NCBI GenBank assembly: GCA_963281155.1
Contig: CAUJLY010000002.1
Span: 6,882,001 to 6,946,000 of the forward strand
Reading direction: 5' to 3'
DNA length: 64,000 nucleotides
Source: Rhabditophanes sp. KR3021
Lineage: Eukaryota; Nematoda; Chromadorea; Rhabditida; Alloionematidae
Shown here in pieces: positions 20,545 through 32,372 of the stretch. Below the pieces are notes generated by a model, which worked only from the letters and a program-made list of their open reading frames with translations, was not told the DNA's origin and did no database searches. A program made the position numbers and the translations under genes. Numbering within the stretch: position 1 is the first letter of the stretch; every line of letters starts with the position of its first letter.

Positions 20545-22873
20545 ATCTACTATTTTTCTATTTACAAATTACCCCTAAATAATTCACAAATAATCTACAA
20601 AAAAAGAAGGTATTACAGTTGTACGATTAATTCAAATGAAATAATATAACTCTAAGCTCATCCCTTGTCATAAACATATCTTCGCAATAATATAAATAAC
20701 TAATATAACATATGTTATTTTTGTCAAAAAGAGTATAAAGTTCTCCTATTTTTTAATATGTATTTTAAATTAAACTTATCAAACTTCAAATGTCCATGCA
20801 TACGAAAACATGATATTGAGCTAAGGATATAAAATATATTATGTTTATTGTCATCTTATCTCTTTTTAATTTTTTTACTCATTAACTTTTAACCAAAACA
20901 TATATTAGTTTTGTTCATTTGTTGTGGCGTCTCGATCAACTAATCACATAACCTATAGACTAAAAAACTTTTAAACATAATTCGTCAGACTATAGGAACA
21001 CATTTTAAAAGTTGATTTTTAAAGATGCAAAAAAGATTTGTCTAAATAGTACCGTCAACATACGTAAATTTAAAACCCACGCAATAGCCCTAATCAAAAT
21101 TTAAAAGATTATAACAAGTTAATCGCTTTAACTTATTCTAAATGGATGTCGTTTTTGATCTAATTTTGTGATTTCCTCCAATAATAACATCATTTTTATT
21201 AAGAAACTTCCAAATAAATATTTCTGCACATTCAACCAAAGTTGGTATTTGTACTCCTAAATATTTAATGAAATCTTATTATGCTATTTAATATATATAC
21301 ACAAAATACTTAAAATGAAAATAGGAAGGCCACCATCAACAAAACATTGTAAGTTTGAAGTAATAATAATCGTTTAAATGAAAACATTTAAATATTAAAT
21401 ATAAATATAAAATTGTTTATGCTCTTTGATTTGATATTTAAATATTATAATTTGAATGTTATACTCAAATTATCAAACAAGGAAACCCACCATTATAAAA
21501 AAATATAATTTCCGACTTCAAGATCCATTTTGTTTTGTTTCAAATAAAGGACTACTGGCTTAATAACATAATAAACTGCACTTGTGTTAACAAGAAAGCT
21601 TGTTTGTGTATATCAGTGAATATTAGTAAAATGTTTCCAGAACTCTACCTTCTTGTATAAATACTTTTTAAACAATAATATTTATAAAAGAATGTCTCCC
21701 CAGAATGATATGATTTTCGTCTTTGTACAAACATTAATTGAACTCAATTTTTTAGATGAAACATCACCTACACCACCCTAGCCTCTAAACTTTGATAAAC
21801 TTTTTCTTGTCAATTAAATGAAAATATGTATATCATATCATCAATCATCTTTACTTTACATTTATTTACAACCAATTTTTCCGTACCTTTTAATGCTTTT
21901 GGCTTATTTCGTTGACTTGTTAATATTCAACTTTGTGTCTTTTTAAAACAATATTATGAGTCCAATTTTTTTGTTGGTGCCCAAAATTAATTAAATTATA
22001 TTTTTGGTCTACAATATAAAAATACATTGCACTGAACAAAGGATGAGTTGTTAATACGAGCAGAATAAGTGACTTTTATTTCGATTTTTGAAGGCTAATT
22101 TAGTTGTTTTTTATGAAATGCATTAATCTTTTAATACAAAGGACCAGTAGAATTTATTTTTGTAGGGGTAATAATTGTGTTTTTATACATTTACTCTATG
22201 TTATTGTCAATTATTATTATCCCTAAAAGTAAAAAAAGTAAAGCAAGGTTTAACCGGTATTAACATCAACATTTAACTATTTATTTTGACTTTTTCAAAA
22301 ACGTCACAAGCCTTCCTGAATGACAATATATATAATGTAAATCATAAAACATTTAATGTAGCATAATCTTGTCACCTTTTTCTATAGTCGAAGAGGTACC
22401 TTTATCCTTACCTCTTAGCAAAACCGGATACATTTGATTAAACTTTTGCCTATCAAAAATCATATCCACCTCAAAGTCATATCTTCCCCTTTATTTATAC
22501 TTCAATAACCGTTCCAATAATACACTTATCAAATGCACACATACTTTTAATGATTGACCAGGACAAAATAAACCATACCATACCACAACAACCATACATT
22601 TTATTTTTATCATGCCTCCTAATCTATTTGATTTTAATTAAAATTTTTAACAAACCACAACGATAACATATCAAAAAGTGAAATATATAATTATATATTT
22701 ATTTGATATATGCACTTATTCACTAACCAATTTTTTTTATGCTTTCTCAAATAAATAAGCCTTGATTTTTATGTCCTTGAGAATATACGTTTATTTTTAA
22801 CACATTTTCAGTGTATCAAAGAAGTGTAAAAAAATTGGGGATAAAGGTTGTTATTAATATTAATTTGTGTGAA
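20545..22873. other. Gene-poor AT-rich region
   Basis: About 2.3 kb with no ORF above the chance level on either strand, no tandem repeat and no structured RNA that I can recognise. It is the most AT-rich long stretch of the window. Confidence 0.35.
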
Positions 22874-23092
22874 ATGAGTTTACTTACTACGTTGAAGAAT
22901 CGCTTCCAATCCTGTATGAGTCAATCTAAAAATTCAAGTATGATAGATATCTTTGATATGATAACATTTGTATTCTTTTTAGGTAACGCAAACGAAGACA
23001 AAAAAGAACGGTACAAGATTGAACATAACGGAGATGAGTATGTGGCTTATGGTACGTTTAATCAAGCTGAAACTCTACAACAACACATTTAA
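22874..23092 (+). CDS. Hypothetical small spliced protein
   Basis: Exons 22874-22937 and 22983-23092 join over a 45-nt intron (gtatga to ctttttag), giving 57 aa: MSLLTTLKNRFQSCMSQSKN at the start, then a charged middle (NANEDKKERYKIEHNGDEY) and VAYGTFNQAETLQQHI at the end. The unspliced frame is also open (93 codons from a TTG), but the intron-like segment has the size and signals of others here. The C-terminal YGTFN motif recurs in the small ORF at 19836. No domain, signal or membrane segment is recognised. It may be a lineage-specific small protein. Confidence 0.38.
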   Translation: MSLLTTLKNRFQSCMSQSKNSSMIDIFDMITFVFFLGNANEDKKERYKIEHNGDEYVAYGTFNQAETLQQHI

Positions 23093-23788
23093 AACCTTTA
23101 AACAATAAATAAAGGATAAACCATTTAAACAACTAAACTCACACAGAAAGTTTCTTTGTACTTCCGATTGATACCCTACAACTCTCCTACTTTACTACCC
23201 TACAAAAAAGGTTCCTAATAAAGTAGTTTATCTATCTATAGCTGACTCTGAAATTGTGTTAAAAATACACACATCTCCTAGGACAATACTAATTTTAGCT
23301 CCTCATTAGATAACAAGTCTCTATTTTGATGAAGGCATATCCCACACATATAAAATTTCCCCTTCTTTTAAATATATCTTTGTTACCCATCAAAAAGGTT
23401 ATGTCCCAATTTTGACAACAAAAATTATATCTATCCTTCAAATATTATATAGGCTCTGGAAACTATTAAAAAGTTGTCAAAAACTTTTGTACCCACACCA
23501 ACAACTGTAGGGATGTTGTGTAGCTTTAATTTGGTTGTGGGTGCGTCAATAAAATGGCATAAGTTTAGATAGCTTAATAGGCTGTACTTTTTAATAGATA
23601 CATAAATGCGTGTATGTGCAGTAGGGTAATTTTTAAAAGTTGTAACAAAACATTTGGTGATGAAACATATATGTAGTAGATATGTGAAGCTTAATTTGGG
23701 AAAACCTATTTTTACATATGCTGTCAAATGTCATTAAAAGTACTCTTTAATTCTCCATTTATTCATTAAAAATGGTCTTCTATTCAAT
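23093..23788. other. Region upstream of PDE1-like gene
   Basis: About 700 bases before the first PDE1-like coding exon. A 98-codon minus-strand open stretch (23431-23727) looks like chance. Upstream alternative exons of the PDE gene could lie here but I cannot identify them. Confidence 0.3.
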
Positions 23789-26700
23789 ATGTGTATAATG
23801 ATTTCTTCTAATCCACTACTTCCAGTCGACAACTCAAAAGTGGCACCTAGGCCAATTACTTTATACAAGAGATCTACAACAGGTTCCAGTAGACCGTCAA
23901 CTTCTACCACCACCAAACCATCCAAACATCCGCCCCTCCATGAGACTGATGTGTTGTCTGAGGGTGAGCTAATGAAACTTGTTAAAGATGAAAGAAAGAC
24001 AAAGGCTGGTGTTTATACGGCGAAAAGGTTTGTTTAATAATCAGATGAAAGGTTCATTTATTTCCGCCAATTTACTATTTTAATGGTTACAATTAGTAAT
24101 GTGGTCATTTTTATATAAATTTTAATATTTTAATTTCGTTTTCCTTTACTGTGTGAAGAGCGTGTGTCTAAGTTATTTACAATTTTTTTGGAACTCTCTT
24201 TCAAATATTTCCTTTTAGGGGTCTTAAATCGCTTTCTCATTTTTTGATAATAAATGTGTCTGTATATGTCTATGGTGAATGTTGTTCCTTAATGACAGCC
24301 ATATATTATTAAAAGATGGTGATGGCATCAAAAATAATGGTAGTCTCTTTAGGTCCTCTATAAAGGTGCTTCTTCTTTTTAAATTGGCAGAAGAAGAAGG
24401 TCCCTGCCTCTTTCGATTTTAATATGTGAGTGTAAACAGATATATACTTTTTGTTGTTTTTGGTGTCGTGTGTGATAACATATACACACCTATATGCCAT
24501 CCTCTCCAAATGGCATCTTATTAATAGACAAGATGCTTTTAAATAATCAGCTTATGCGCCTTTTTGGATAAATTGAAGATATATTTTTATTTTAGCTAAA
24601 ATTGATATCGTCTACTTGACGTTTACCATTTTGACTATTGAAGCATATTTTTTGATATTCTCACACCTAGACATACAAACACCTTTTTAATTTTTTGTTT
24701 GTTAGTTTTCAAACTTTATCTATATTTGTATTGACAAGAAGATGATGATGGTTGGGGATTCGTATGGCTTTTATCAACTAATTTTAAGAAAACATGCTTG
24801 CAGGTTAAATGATGGAACCTTCAACTTTTTGCTAACATTTGATTGTTCTTTTTATTTTTAGATTGCGTTACATTCTTCACCAACTCAATTCAGGTCAACT
24901 TCCGCTCGAGGATTTGAAAAGAAATATCGAGTATGCAGCACTTGTTTTGGAGACAGCGTATATGGATGAGACGAGGCGTATTTGCGATGAAGATGATGAC
25001 TTGGCAGAGGTGACTCCTGAAACGGTGCCTGATGAAGTCAGGGAATGGCTGGCTGCTACTTTCACCCGTCAAGTCGTCCAAACCAAACGAGAAAAACCCA
25101 AATTCAAGTCTGTTGCAAATGCCATCAGAACTGGAATTTTCTTCGAAAAGATGTTCAAAAAACAAACTGTAGTTCCGTGCCCAATACCACTCGAATATGC
25201 CAAACATCTACGCAACATCAACGAATGGGATTTCAGTTCATTCGAGTTAAATGAAGCTACCAATGGACATGCTCTTAAATACGTCGGCTTTGAGCTATTT
25301 AATAAGTATGGCTTTTTGGAGAGATTTAAGGCAAGGATAAATACAGTAAAATTTTGTTTGTTTAGGGCTTTCAAAATACTTCCTGATGAAAGAGGAGTGT
25401 TCCTTAGAGTAAAACTTAGTCTCGCAATCTTGATTTATTACAACTTTGCATTCAAATAATGTCAATTGAATGTACTTTGTATGTTAATTATTTTGCCTCT
25501 TTTAGATCAAACATGAAACTCTGGAAACTTATCTGCTAGCCCTCGAAGAAGGCTACTCTAAGTACGACAATCCTTACCACAACGTTATTCACAGGTAAAC
25601 ATACTTAAAATGACACTGCCACAAATGATTGTTTTAGTGCTGATGTAACTGCAACTTCTCATTTCATGCTCTCCCAAACGGGACTGGCTTCTGCTCTTGG
25701 AGATTTGGAGATGTTCGCCGTTATCTTCGCAGCAATGGTACATGATTACCAGCACACGGGTAAACAATCACAAAAGTTTATTTAGATTAAAAGATTTAGT
25801 TTCAAAGTTAGCTTGATAAGTTTATTTATACTTAAGCTAAAAATTAAAAACTAGAGTCATGAATGTTACGACATTCATGAGGTTGAATATTTGCAAGTGC
25901 GCAGGTAAAATTAATAAATGGCTTTTATGGAACATTTTCCGTGATGACATTTTAAATGTGTCATTTAAAACGGTACTTTAAATGCTTTCCAAATTCGCAG
26001 AACTTTATATTAGCAGGCACATTATTGCCATGACTCTTTTTTGATTTCTCATATTAAAATAGTTTAGAATTATTTATAACAGATTAGATTGTAGTTTAAA
26101 AAAGTAACACGGTATTTGAAACGAGTAATTTTCCATACGAAAATATGATTTATTCAATGTAAGAGATTGATAATCCCAAAGTGTTGTAGATTTAATATTT
26201 GAAGAAAATATTAGAATGAGCATCATGTCTTAAATTCACGAAGGTTTACATAATTCTTTCCCTTTAAATGATACGCAATCCGTTTTCCAATTGCCATCCT
26301 AATACCTTATCTGTCAATATTGAGATTCCCTTTTTTATTGACGTAGACAGGTCCTCTTCTTCGTTGTTGCCTAAAATGATTTTGCCATTATTTAAATGCT
26401 TAACAATTAACTTGCCAACTTCAATAAAACCACCTTTTTTTGATCGAGCTGCTGTATCTTTTAAATCTAAAGAAAATAACCAATCTTAATGAGGGTACAC
26501 TTTTAATTTACCAATTGAAGCTGTGTCAAAGCTTTTTAACACTAAAATCTCCTCGTCTTTTGAGTTGCGGTTGTTTATGTTATTATCAACACCAATAATG
26601 AAACTTCCGTTGCTTTAATATAGTTATGTCTCTTTAAATGCAGTTTTGGCATGCAATATAATTTTGGTGGATTTAAAGGATAAATTGTCAACTCTAATTG

Positions 26701-28055
26701 GCACGTATCTTCCATTGTCTTTATTTTTATCAATTGATTTGATGTAAGATAGCATGAAAGAATTAAAAGGTATTAGGTCTGCATCAATAGATTCAAACAC
26801 TTTTGACTCGAGAACTCCTTTTCAGACTCTATTATTGACGCAATACCTTGAAAATAGTGACAAAAGTTTAGATTGAATATGATCTGATGCCCACCTTTTA
26901 AGAATTGTTGATGTACAGCTACTTTGTGAAGATCGCATTTAACTGAGTCATCGACAAGCGTTTTGTACTTCCCAGGATTATTTTTGAATTCAAATCGTCT
27001 CAATTTTTTGATACATCATGAGTATCCTAACATAATTTATTTTAAATACCAAACTTGACAGATTGTTGGGGGTATAAAAATAAACACAATTGTTATTTAC
27101 TTATTTTGATCTTGATACCCTTCCAGGACACACCAATAGTTTCCACATTCAATCCGGGTCCAATTATGCATTAATGTATAATGATAGAAGTGTACTGGAA
27201 AACCACCACGTCTCAGCATGTTTTAAGCTCTTAAAGGAAGAAGACAAAAACATCACCGAAAGATTGACAAGGGAAGAATTTCGAGAATTCAGAAATATGG
27301 TAATTGAAATTGTTCTAGCCACAGACATGTCTACTCATTTCATGCAACTCAAAGTAATGAAGAATATGCTGTCCCTACCAGAAGGAATCGACAAGACAAA
27401 AGCCTTGTGTCTAATAGTTCATGCCTGTGACATTTCACATCCATCTAAAGAATGGGACCTTCATTACAGATGGACTCAAGGTGTTTTGGAAGAGTTTTTC
27501 CGCCAAGGAGATCTCGAAGCCAGCATGGGTCTTCCTTACTCCCCCCTCTGCGACCGTCACACCGTCCACATCGCCGAATCTCAAATCGGCTTCATTGACT
27601 TTATCGTGGACCCTACATTCCTTGTTTGTAACGAAATGCTTACCAAATTAGTTGAACCATTAGTCTCACTACCTTCAAATGATAGTCTCTTCCCACCTAC
27701 TGATACTTCTAATGCATCACTTAGTGTTTCTCCACTTCCTGACTTGTAAGTTTTAGAAATATATACTAATATGACATCCCACATCATTTCTTCCAACTGT
27801 TTAACTTATTTATATATTTTTAGACGTAGCCCAAATGGTCCCTCCACCAACTTCCGAAAAGTTCCTCTTAATTATTATGGAAAGCTAGATATACCAAACC
27901 CATGGGTCAAACATCTCCAAGAAAATAAGGCAATTTGGAAGGAAAGAGCTGCAAAGGAAGAGGCCGAAAGAAAAGAGGTTGAAAGATTGAAAGCTCTGAC
28001 TAGTATCGAAACCAATGGCGATATGAAGTCAGAAGAAGAAAATAGAGACAATTAA
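23789..28055 (+). CDS. pde-1: PDE1-type cyclic nucleotide phosphodiesterase
   Basis: Six exons (23789-24027, 24862-25330, 25506-25594, 25638-25759, 27127-27745, 27824-28055) join in phase to give about 589 aa. PDE1 enzymes are calcium/calmodulin-stimulated and hydrolyse cAMP and cGMP. The N-terminal regulatory part has the PDE1 block LRYILHQLNSGQLPLEDLKR, then EYAALVLETAYMDETRR and PDEVREWLAATFTRQ. The catalytic domain shows NPYHNVIHSADV, VHDYQHTG, NDRSVLENHHVSACF, ATDMSTHFMQLK, HACDISHPSKEWDLHYRW, EEFFRQGDLEA and SQIGFIDFIVDPTF, so the metal-binding His and Asp residues are all kept. The tail is highly charged (KERAAKEEAERKEVERL). The second intron (25331-25505) starts with GC rather than GT. 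The fourth intron is 1.37 kb and holds an opposite-strand coding remnant. Further 5' exons are possible. Confidence 0.92.
26265..27005 (-). pseudogene. Unrecognised coding remnant in a PDE1 intron
   Basis: On the minus strand, three open stretches lie in order within intron 4 of the PDE1-like gene, separated by stops and frame changes. The first (27003 down) reads FEFKNNPGKYKTLVDDSVKC and later GGHQIIFNLNFCHYFQ. The next reads ADLIPFNSFMLSYIKSIDKN and YVPIRVDNLSFKS. The last (about 26480 down) reads SKKGGFIEVGKLIVKHL then DKVLGWQLENGLRII. The residue composition is protein-like and the order is collinear, so this looks like a decayed gene of about 240 codons. I do not recognise the family. 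Confidence 0.33.
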
Positions 28056-28118
28056 TTTAATTGTGTTTCAAACAAACTCTAACGACATGGTATTATAGTA
28101 TTAATCAACCACATACAC

Positions 28119-28216
28119 ATTAAATTATAATATTAATTACATTAAATTGTAACATTAATTACATTAAATTGTAACATTAATTACATTAAATTGTAACATT
28201 AATTACATTAAATTAT
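28119..28216. repeat. 22-bp tandem repeat
   Basis: Four full copies and a partial one of a 22-bp unit (attaaattgtaacattaatt plus ac) start at 28119, 28141, 28163, 28185 and 28207. The first copy has one or two changes, the inner ones are identical. It lies in the 3' flank of the PDE1-like gene. Confidence 0.9.
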
Positions 28217-28413
28217 AGAAGAGCTTAAAAAAGGGACTATTTTTTATATACAATCATTTTTGTCATTAAATAAAAAGGAGAAAAGGATATATTATATTAA
28301 ATGTATTGTTCTTTAAATAGAATCGGTCTAAATAAGACAATTATATATTTGTTTCCATAAACCCGAATATTATTTGTGTGTGCATTTGTTGATTAAATTA
28401 TTATAATTGGCTT

Positions 28414-29732
28414 TTATCTTTTGGCATAGGGGATATTGTCATGCCCAAAGTCTGGGACCGTCTTGCAGCAATAGCATTCGAGTAGTTTGAGAGCTGTAGG
28501 TTTTAGTTGTTTTTTCATCTGCGGCGACCAGAAAATGTACATGTAGAAGAGGACGGCGTGGTGAGCATAGTAGATCATATTGGAGAGAAACCCAACAAAG
28601 TGGTACGAATGATTGCCATGTTCCACCCCAAAATAATGCAAATGAATGCGGAAGGCGTAGTTGGGAAGGCCGAGGAAGACGAATGTACTTGTGACGATCA
28701 GAAGGGATCTGGTCAGGGTTAAGTCGCTGGCACGCAGCTTTCCTGATTTTCTGTTTTTGCTTATATTGGTTCCGGCACAAGTTTCTTGATTTGAAAGCCC
28801 AATTAGAGAAGTTCCTAGCATTGTCTTCCTGGTATTAGAAGTGTCGTTGGAGCCGGCAGTACCTTGCGTCCCATTAGTATCCCCCGAAGGAACCTTAAGA
28901 AAACGAACTCTTAATATTCCCGAGGCATAAACCTTCATGCATTGTCTATATCTATAAATAGACAAACAATTGACTGTAATAATCAAAATAGAAGGAATAA
29001 TGGTGCAGACTACCATGTCTAATATTACGAAAAAGTTGTTCACACCCATCCGATCCATGCCCCAAATAGTATCGGTTGACGATTCCAAGCCGCAATAGAC
29101 GGCACCATTTGTTTCTTCGATCCCTACCATCTTGAGGAATGTGCAATAAATGAGAATGCCGACGAGACATGTCGTGCAGGAGGCTGTTTTGGCGAATTGT
29201 TTGTTGCAGATGTATCTTCTGATTTCTATAAACGAACTTTAATTTGCTAGTTAAATGGTCCAAACTTACTAGGTCTATACAAAATCAGCATTCGGTCCAA
29301 CGAAACCCAAACAATCATCCACGAACAGACAAAATCCGAGTAATGAGTCAAAAAAGTGCATATCTTACACCCAATCGGCCAAGTCGAATAAAAAGATCCA
29401 AAGGAAAGCAAACTTTCAGTAAAAGTAACAAACAAAATCACCAAAAACAAACAACCCATGATCGACAAGGTAGTCAGGTACGCATTCGAAGTCAACCTCT
29501 TCAACCAATAATTAGTCTTCAAAATGATCAAAGCCATCGAGTTACCCAAAACACCTACAATGCAAAAGAGCGGTATGATGTAACGAATAAAAAAACGAAA
29601 TCTAAGTAGGACATTTGCATTGAAAAAGACTGGCTCTTCTTCGATATCATATTTAATAGTATCGTTGGTGAAAGTAGTGGTAAAGTTTGTTTCTTCGAAT
29701 ATGGTATTTTGGGTTGTGGTGACAAAAGCCAT
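28414..29732 (-). CDS. Rhodopsin-class GPCR, neuropeptide receptor-like
   Basis: Exons 29270-29732 and 28414-29225 (minus) join over a 44-nt intron to give 424 aa. The N terminus is extracellular with several NxT sites and no signal peptide. TM1 includes IPLFCIVGVLGNSMALIIL with the class A GN motif; TM3 ends MIVWVSLDRMLILYRP, so the DRY motif is DRM. Cysteines in IGCKICTF and VYCGLES can form the usual loop disulfide. The third loop is long, and TM6 reads LLIVTSTFVFLGLPNYAF. TM7 (MIYYAHHAVLFYMYIFWSP) lacks the standard NPxxY. The features fit peptide receptors of the FMRFamide/myosuppressin type known in nematodes, but the ligand cannot be told. It would couple to G proteins, likely in neurons. 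Confidence 0.8.
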
Positions 29733-32372
29733 GTTTCTTTTAATAAATATAAAACCTTTTTAGAAGGTCAGTAAGTGTGTTTAGCTAAAAAGTCGTTTTC
29801 GATTAAAATAAAAGACATAAAGGTAAGTTATTTGTAGGATTAAAGTGGTGTAAATAAATAATTCAAAGAAAAGAGCCAGCAACCTCTTTTCACTACTGCC
29901 AACCATCCAATTAACAAATTTATTTTTTGATGATGGCAAAAGACGAAATTAATTGTTTTTTAAATAAAACGTTGTAGCTAATAAATGATTGGCTGAGAAA
30001 GCAACAGGCAAAACAGGACTATTTCTTTGATTGCCACAAGAAAGGCCTTTGTTGTTGCAAATCAAAAAATAAATAGAATATAATAAGGTCTGTATCCTGA
30101 AAGTGCGGTTAAAGTTTGCCTAAACAATTTGCAATTCAAGAAAGAATAGCTTGCATAGTATAATATTTTTGAACGTAATTGGAATTACTCTAAATTTTAA
30201 ATAATATGTACATTGTACGTGTGTATATTTTTATGAAAAGAGTTAAAAATTGGTTGGTTGATATAATAATTTTATTATTTGGAATATATCAGGCAGAAAA
30301 AATAAGTAAAAAGAAGTGCCTAATGATGAGAAGACGTCATTTGGCTGGGACAAAGTTGTCGCTTGTGGCCTACCCCTAAAATTTGGATAAAAAATTAACA
30401 ATAAATTGCCAGTGGCTAAAGTCAGTTACATCAAAAAATAGTGCATCAAATAGCATAAAATCGGACTTCGCATTTTTTAAAACTTTTTTGATTTTGGTAT
30501 CTTTAATTCATCTTAATTGTGTTCTTAGAATTAAGCAGTAATAAATAGCTTTATTTAGAGCCGGAAGTAATGTTCTCATTCTCATAGTAATTTGGTGTGG
30601 TCTGTACAAATTAATACTCAGGCCACAGAATATTAAGTTTCTTCATTAGATTGGGAGTAAATACGGCAAATAAAGAAAGCTATTAGAGCTGGAAGCAATA
30701 ATCTTACTTAATTTAATTTTATGCAAAAAAGTAAGTAATAAATATTTTGGCAATACCTAATTAAGCAAAAAATAACTTGGACAAAGGATAATAGAGGTGC
30801 CTTTTAATTTAATAAAGGTTGTTGTTGCTTCAATGTTTAATCAACTTTCTATTACAGCAATAACATCCACTACTCGTATCAAAACAAACACGTGAATTTT
30901 GATGTTTTTTTATGTTAAGAAGGTTTGCTTGAAAGATTAAAAAAGATATGTAGCGAGTATATAAAAAGTATATAAACTGTGTGTGTGCATATATATATTT
31001 TTGTATGTCCGTGGCAATTTAAAATCATAAACAAAAGATATGCTTATAAATAGCTTTTGTGAAAATTGTTCGGGTGGTAGTAAGTTTAAATATAGCTTAA
31101 AAATTAGGATCTATGGTGAATATTTTAAAATTGTCTAAGATAAAGTATGGTAATGTGGACTATGCAATTCCAAAGATGTCAATTGGCTAAAGTTTCAATG
31201 TTTCCTGTTTCAAAACAGTTTTGTAATTAAAGTTTTGTTTGACAAGTTAACAGATGTGTATTTATTTATTGTCGTAAGTTTAGATAAAAAAGGGTAATAA
31301 AGGAGTAGTGCATTTATCCATAATCATAAAGTGAATATGAGGATATTTATGTAAGGCTTAGACAGTTTATAAACTAATACCAGTACATTCCTTTTTGAAT
31401 ATAAAAATGATAATAGAATAAATGGCTTTGGGCTAAATTTGGCATCATATCCTGCTTATTATGTAAGTTATTACACTTTTTAAACCAAATCTTACCATAC
31501 AGTTGTATGTAACATTCCTTTATAATCCAAAAAGAAGTTAAGAAGCTGATAAGATGAGGCAATTGAATGTATGTCCATAAACGAAATAGCTACAACTTAT
31601 TTTTATTCAAATGAACGTCCTGGGAATAAAAAGTTCATCCATGTTAAAATCAGTTAAAAATGCCTTTCGTTCATTCATTTTTTAAGTAATAGTTGTTTAA
31701 ACCTCAAACTACCAAATAATTATTTTTTGATAAACAACTTTTAAAAAAATAAGAGGCCTTTGGTTGTTAAATCGAAAAAATGGTGGGAGCATGTCAAGAA
31801 TATTCTTTGGTTAGTCATAATCTGATTTACAAAGAATAATAATAAATTAATATCCTTCCAAATATATAATGGTAAACTGAAGTTCTTTTAATGTTTTGTA
31901 AGAAAGTGTAACTTTTCATGCACGAGTAATGACATAACGGGGGATGTCATGTAACCTTTTTCGTCATAATAAAAGAACAAACAAAGTCGTAATCTTTTGA
32001 TAGTAAAAAATGGTCATAAGCCCAATCTTTTTATAGTAAAAAATAGTTTTTTAATGCCGACAAGTTCTCTTAATTTGTTGAAGTGGCTTACTTTTATTAT
32101 TCCACAAAGTAAATGTTTATCAAACTTTTAAAGCCGAAACCAAATTTATTATTAAAGGTTCATGTAAATAATTCAAGTTAAAAAGATTTTTTATTCAAAA
32201 ATACATAATTAATGGGGATAAGTTTTTTTCTATTCAATTCTGTTTTTTGGATAATTATGAATAATTTAGAAGATAAACAATTCAAACATTAATGATTGGA
32301 AATTGGATAATTGTTGGTTCCTTGATAGTGTTATAAATTCGATTCTTGAGATTAATAATGCTATATCTAAGA
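29733..32372. other. Large intergenic region between GPCR and colmedin
   Basis: About 2.6 kb with no supported coding sequence. Short open stretches such as 31374-31562 (minus) are at the chance level. It separates the 5' end of the GPCR from the 3' end of colmedin and probably holds cis-regulatory sequence for the receptor. No motif is recognised. Confidence 0.35.

Noticed and set aside
23431..23727. 98-codon minus-strand ORF before the PDE1-like gene
   Set aside because: No recognisable features; length is near that expected by chance in this AT-rich region.
29244..29609. 121-codon plus-strand ORF over the GPCR first exon
   Set aside because: It is antisense to a well-supported GPCR exon; its Gln- and Asn-rich text is typical of a shadow frame.
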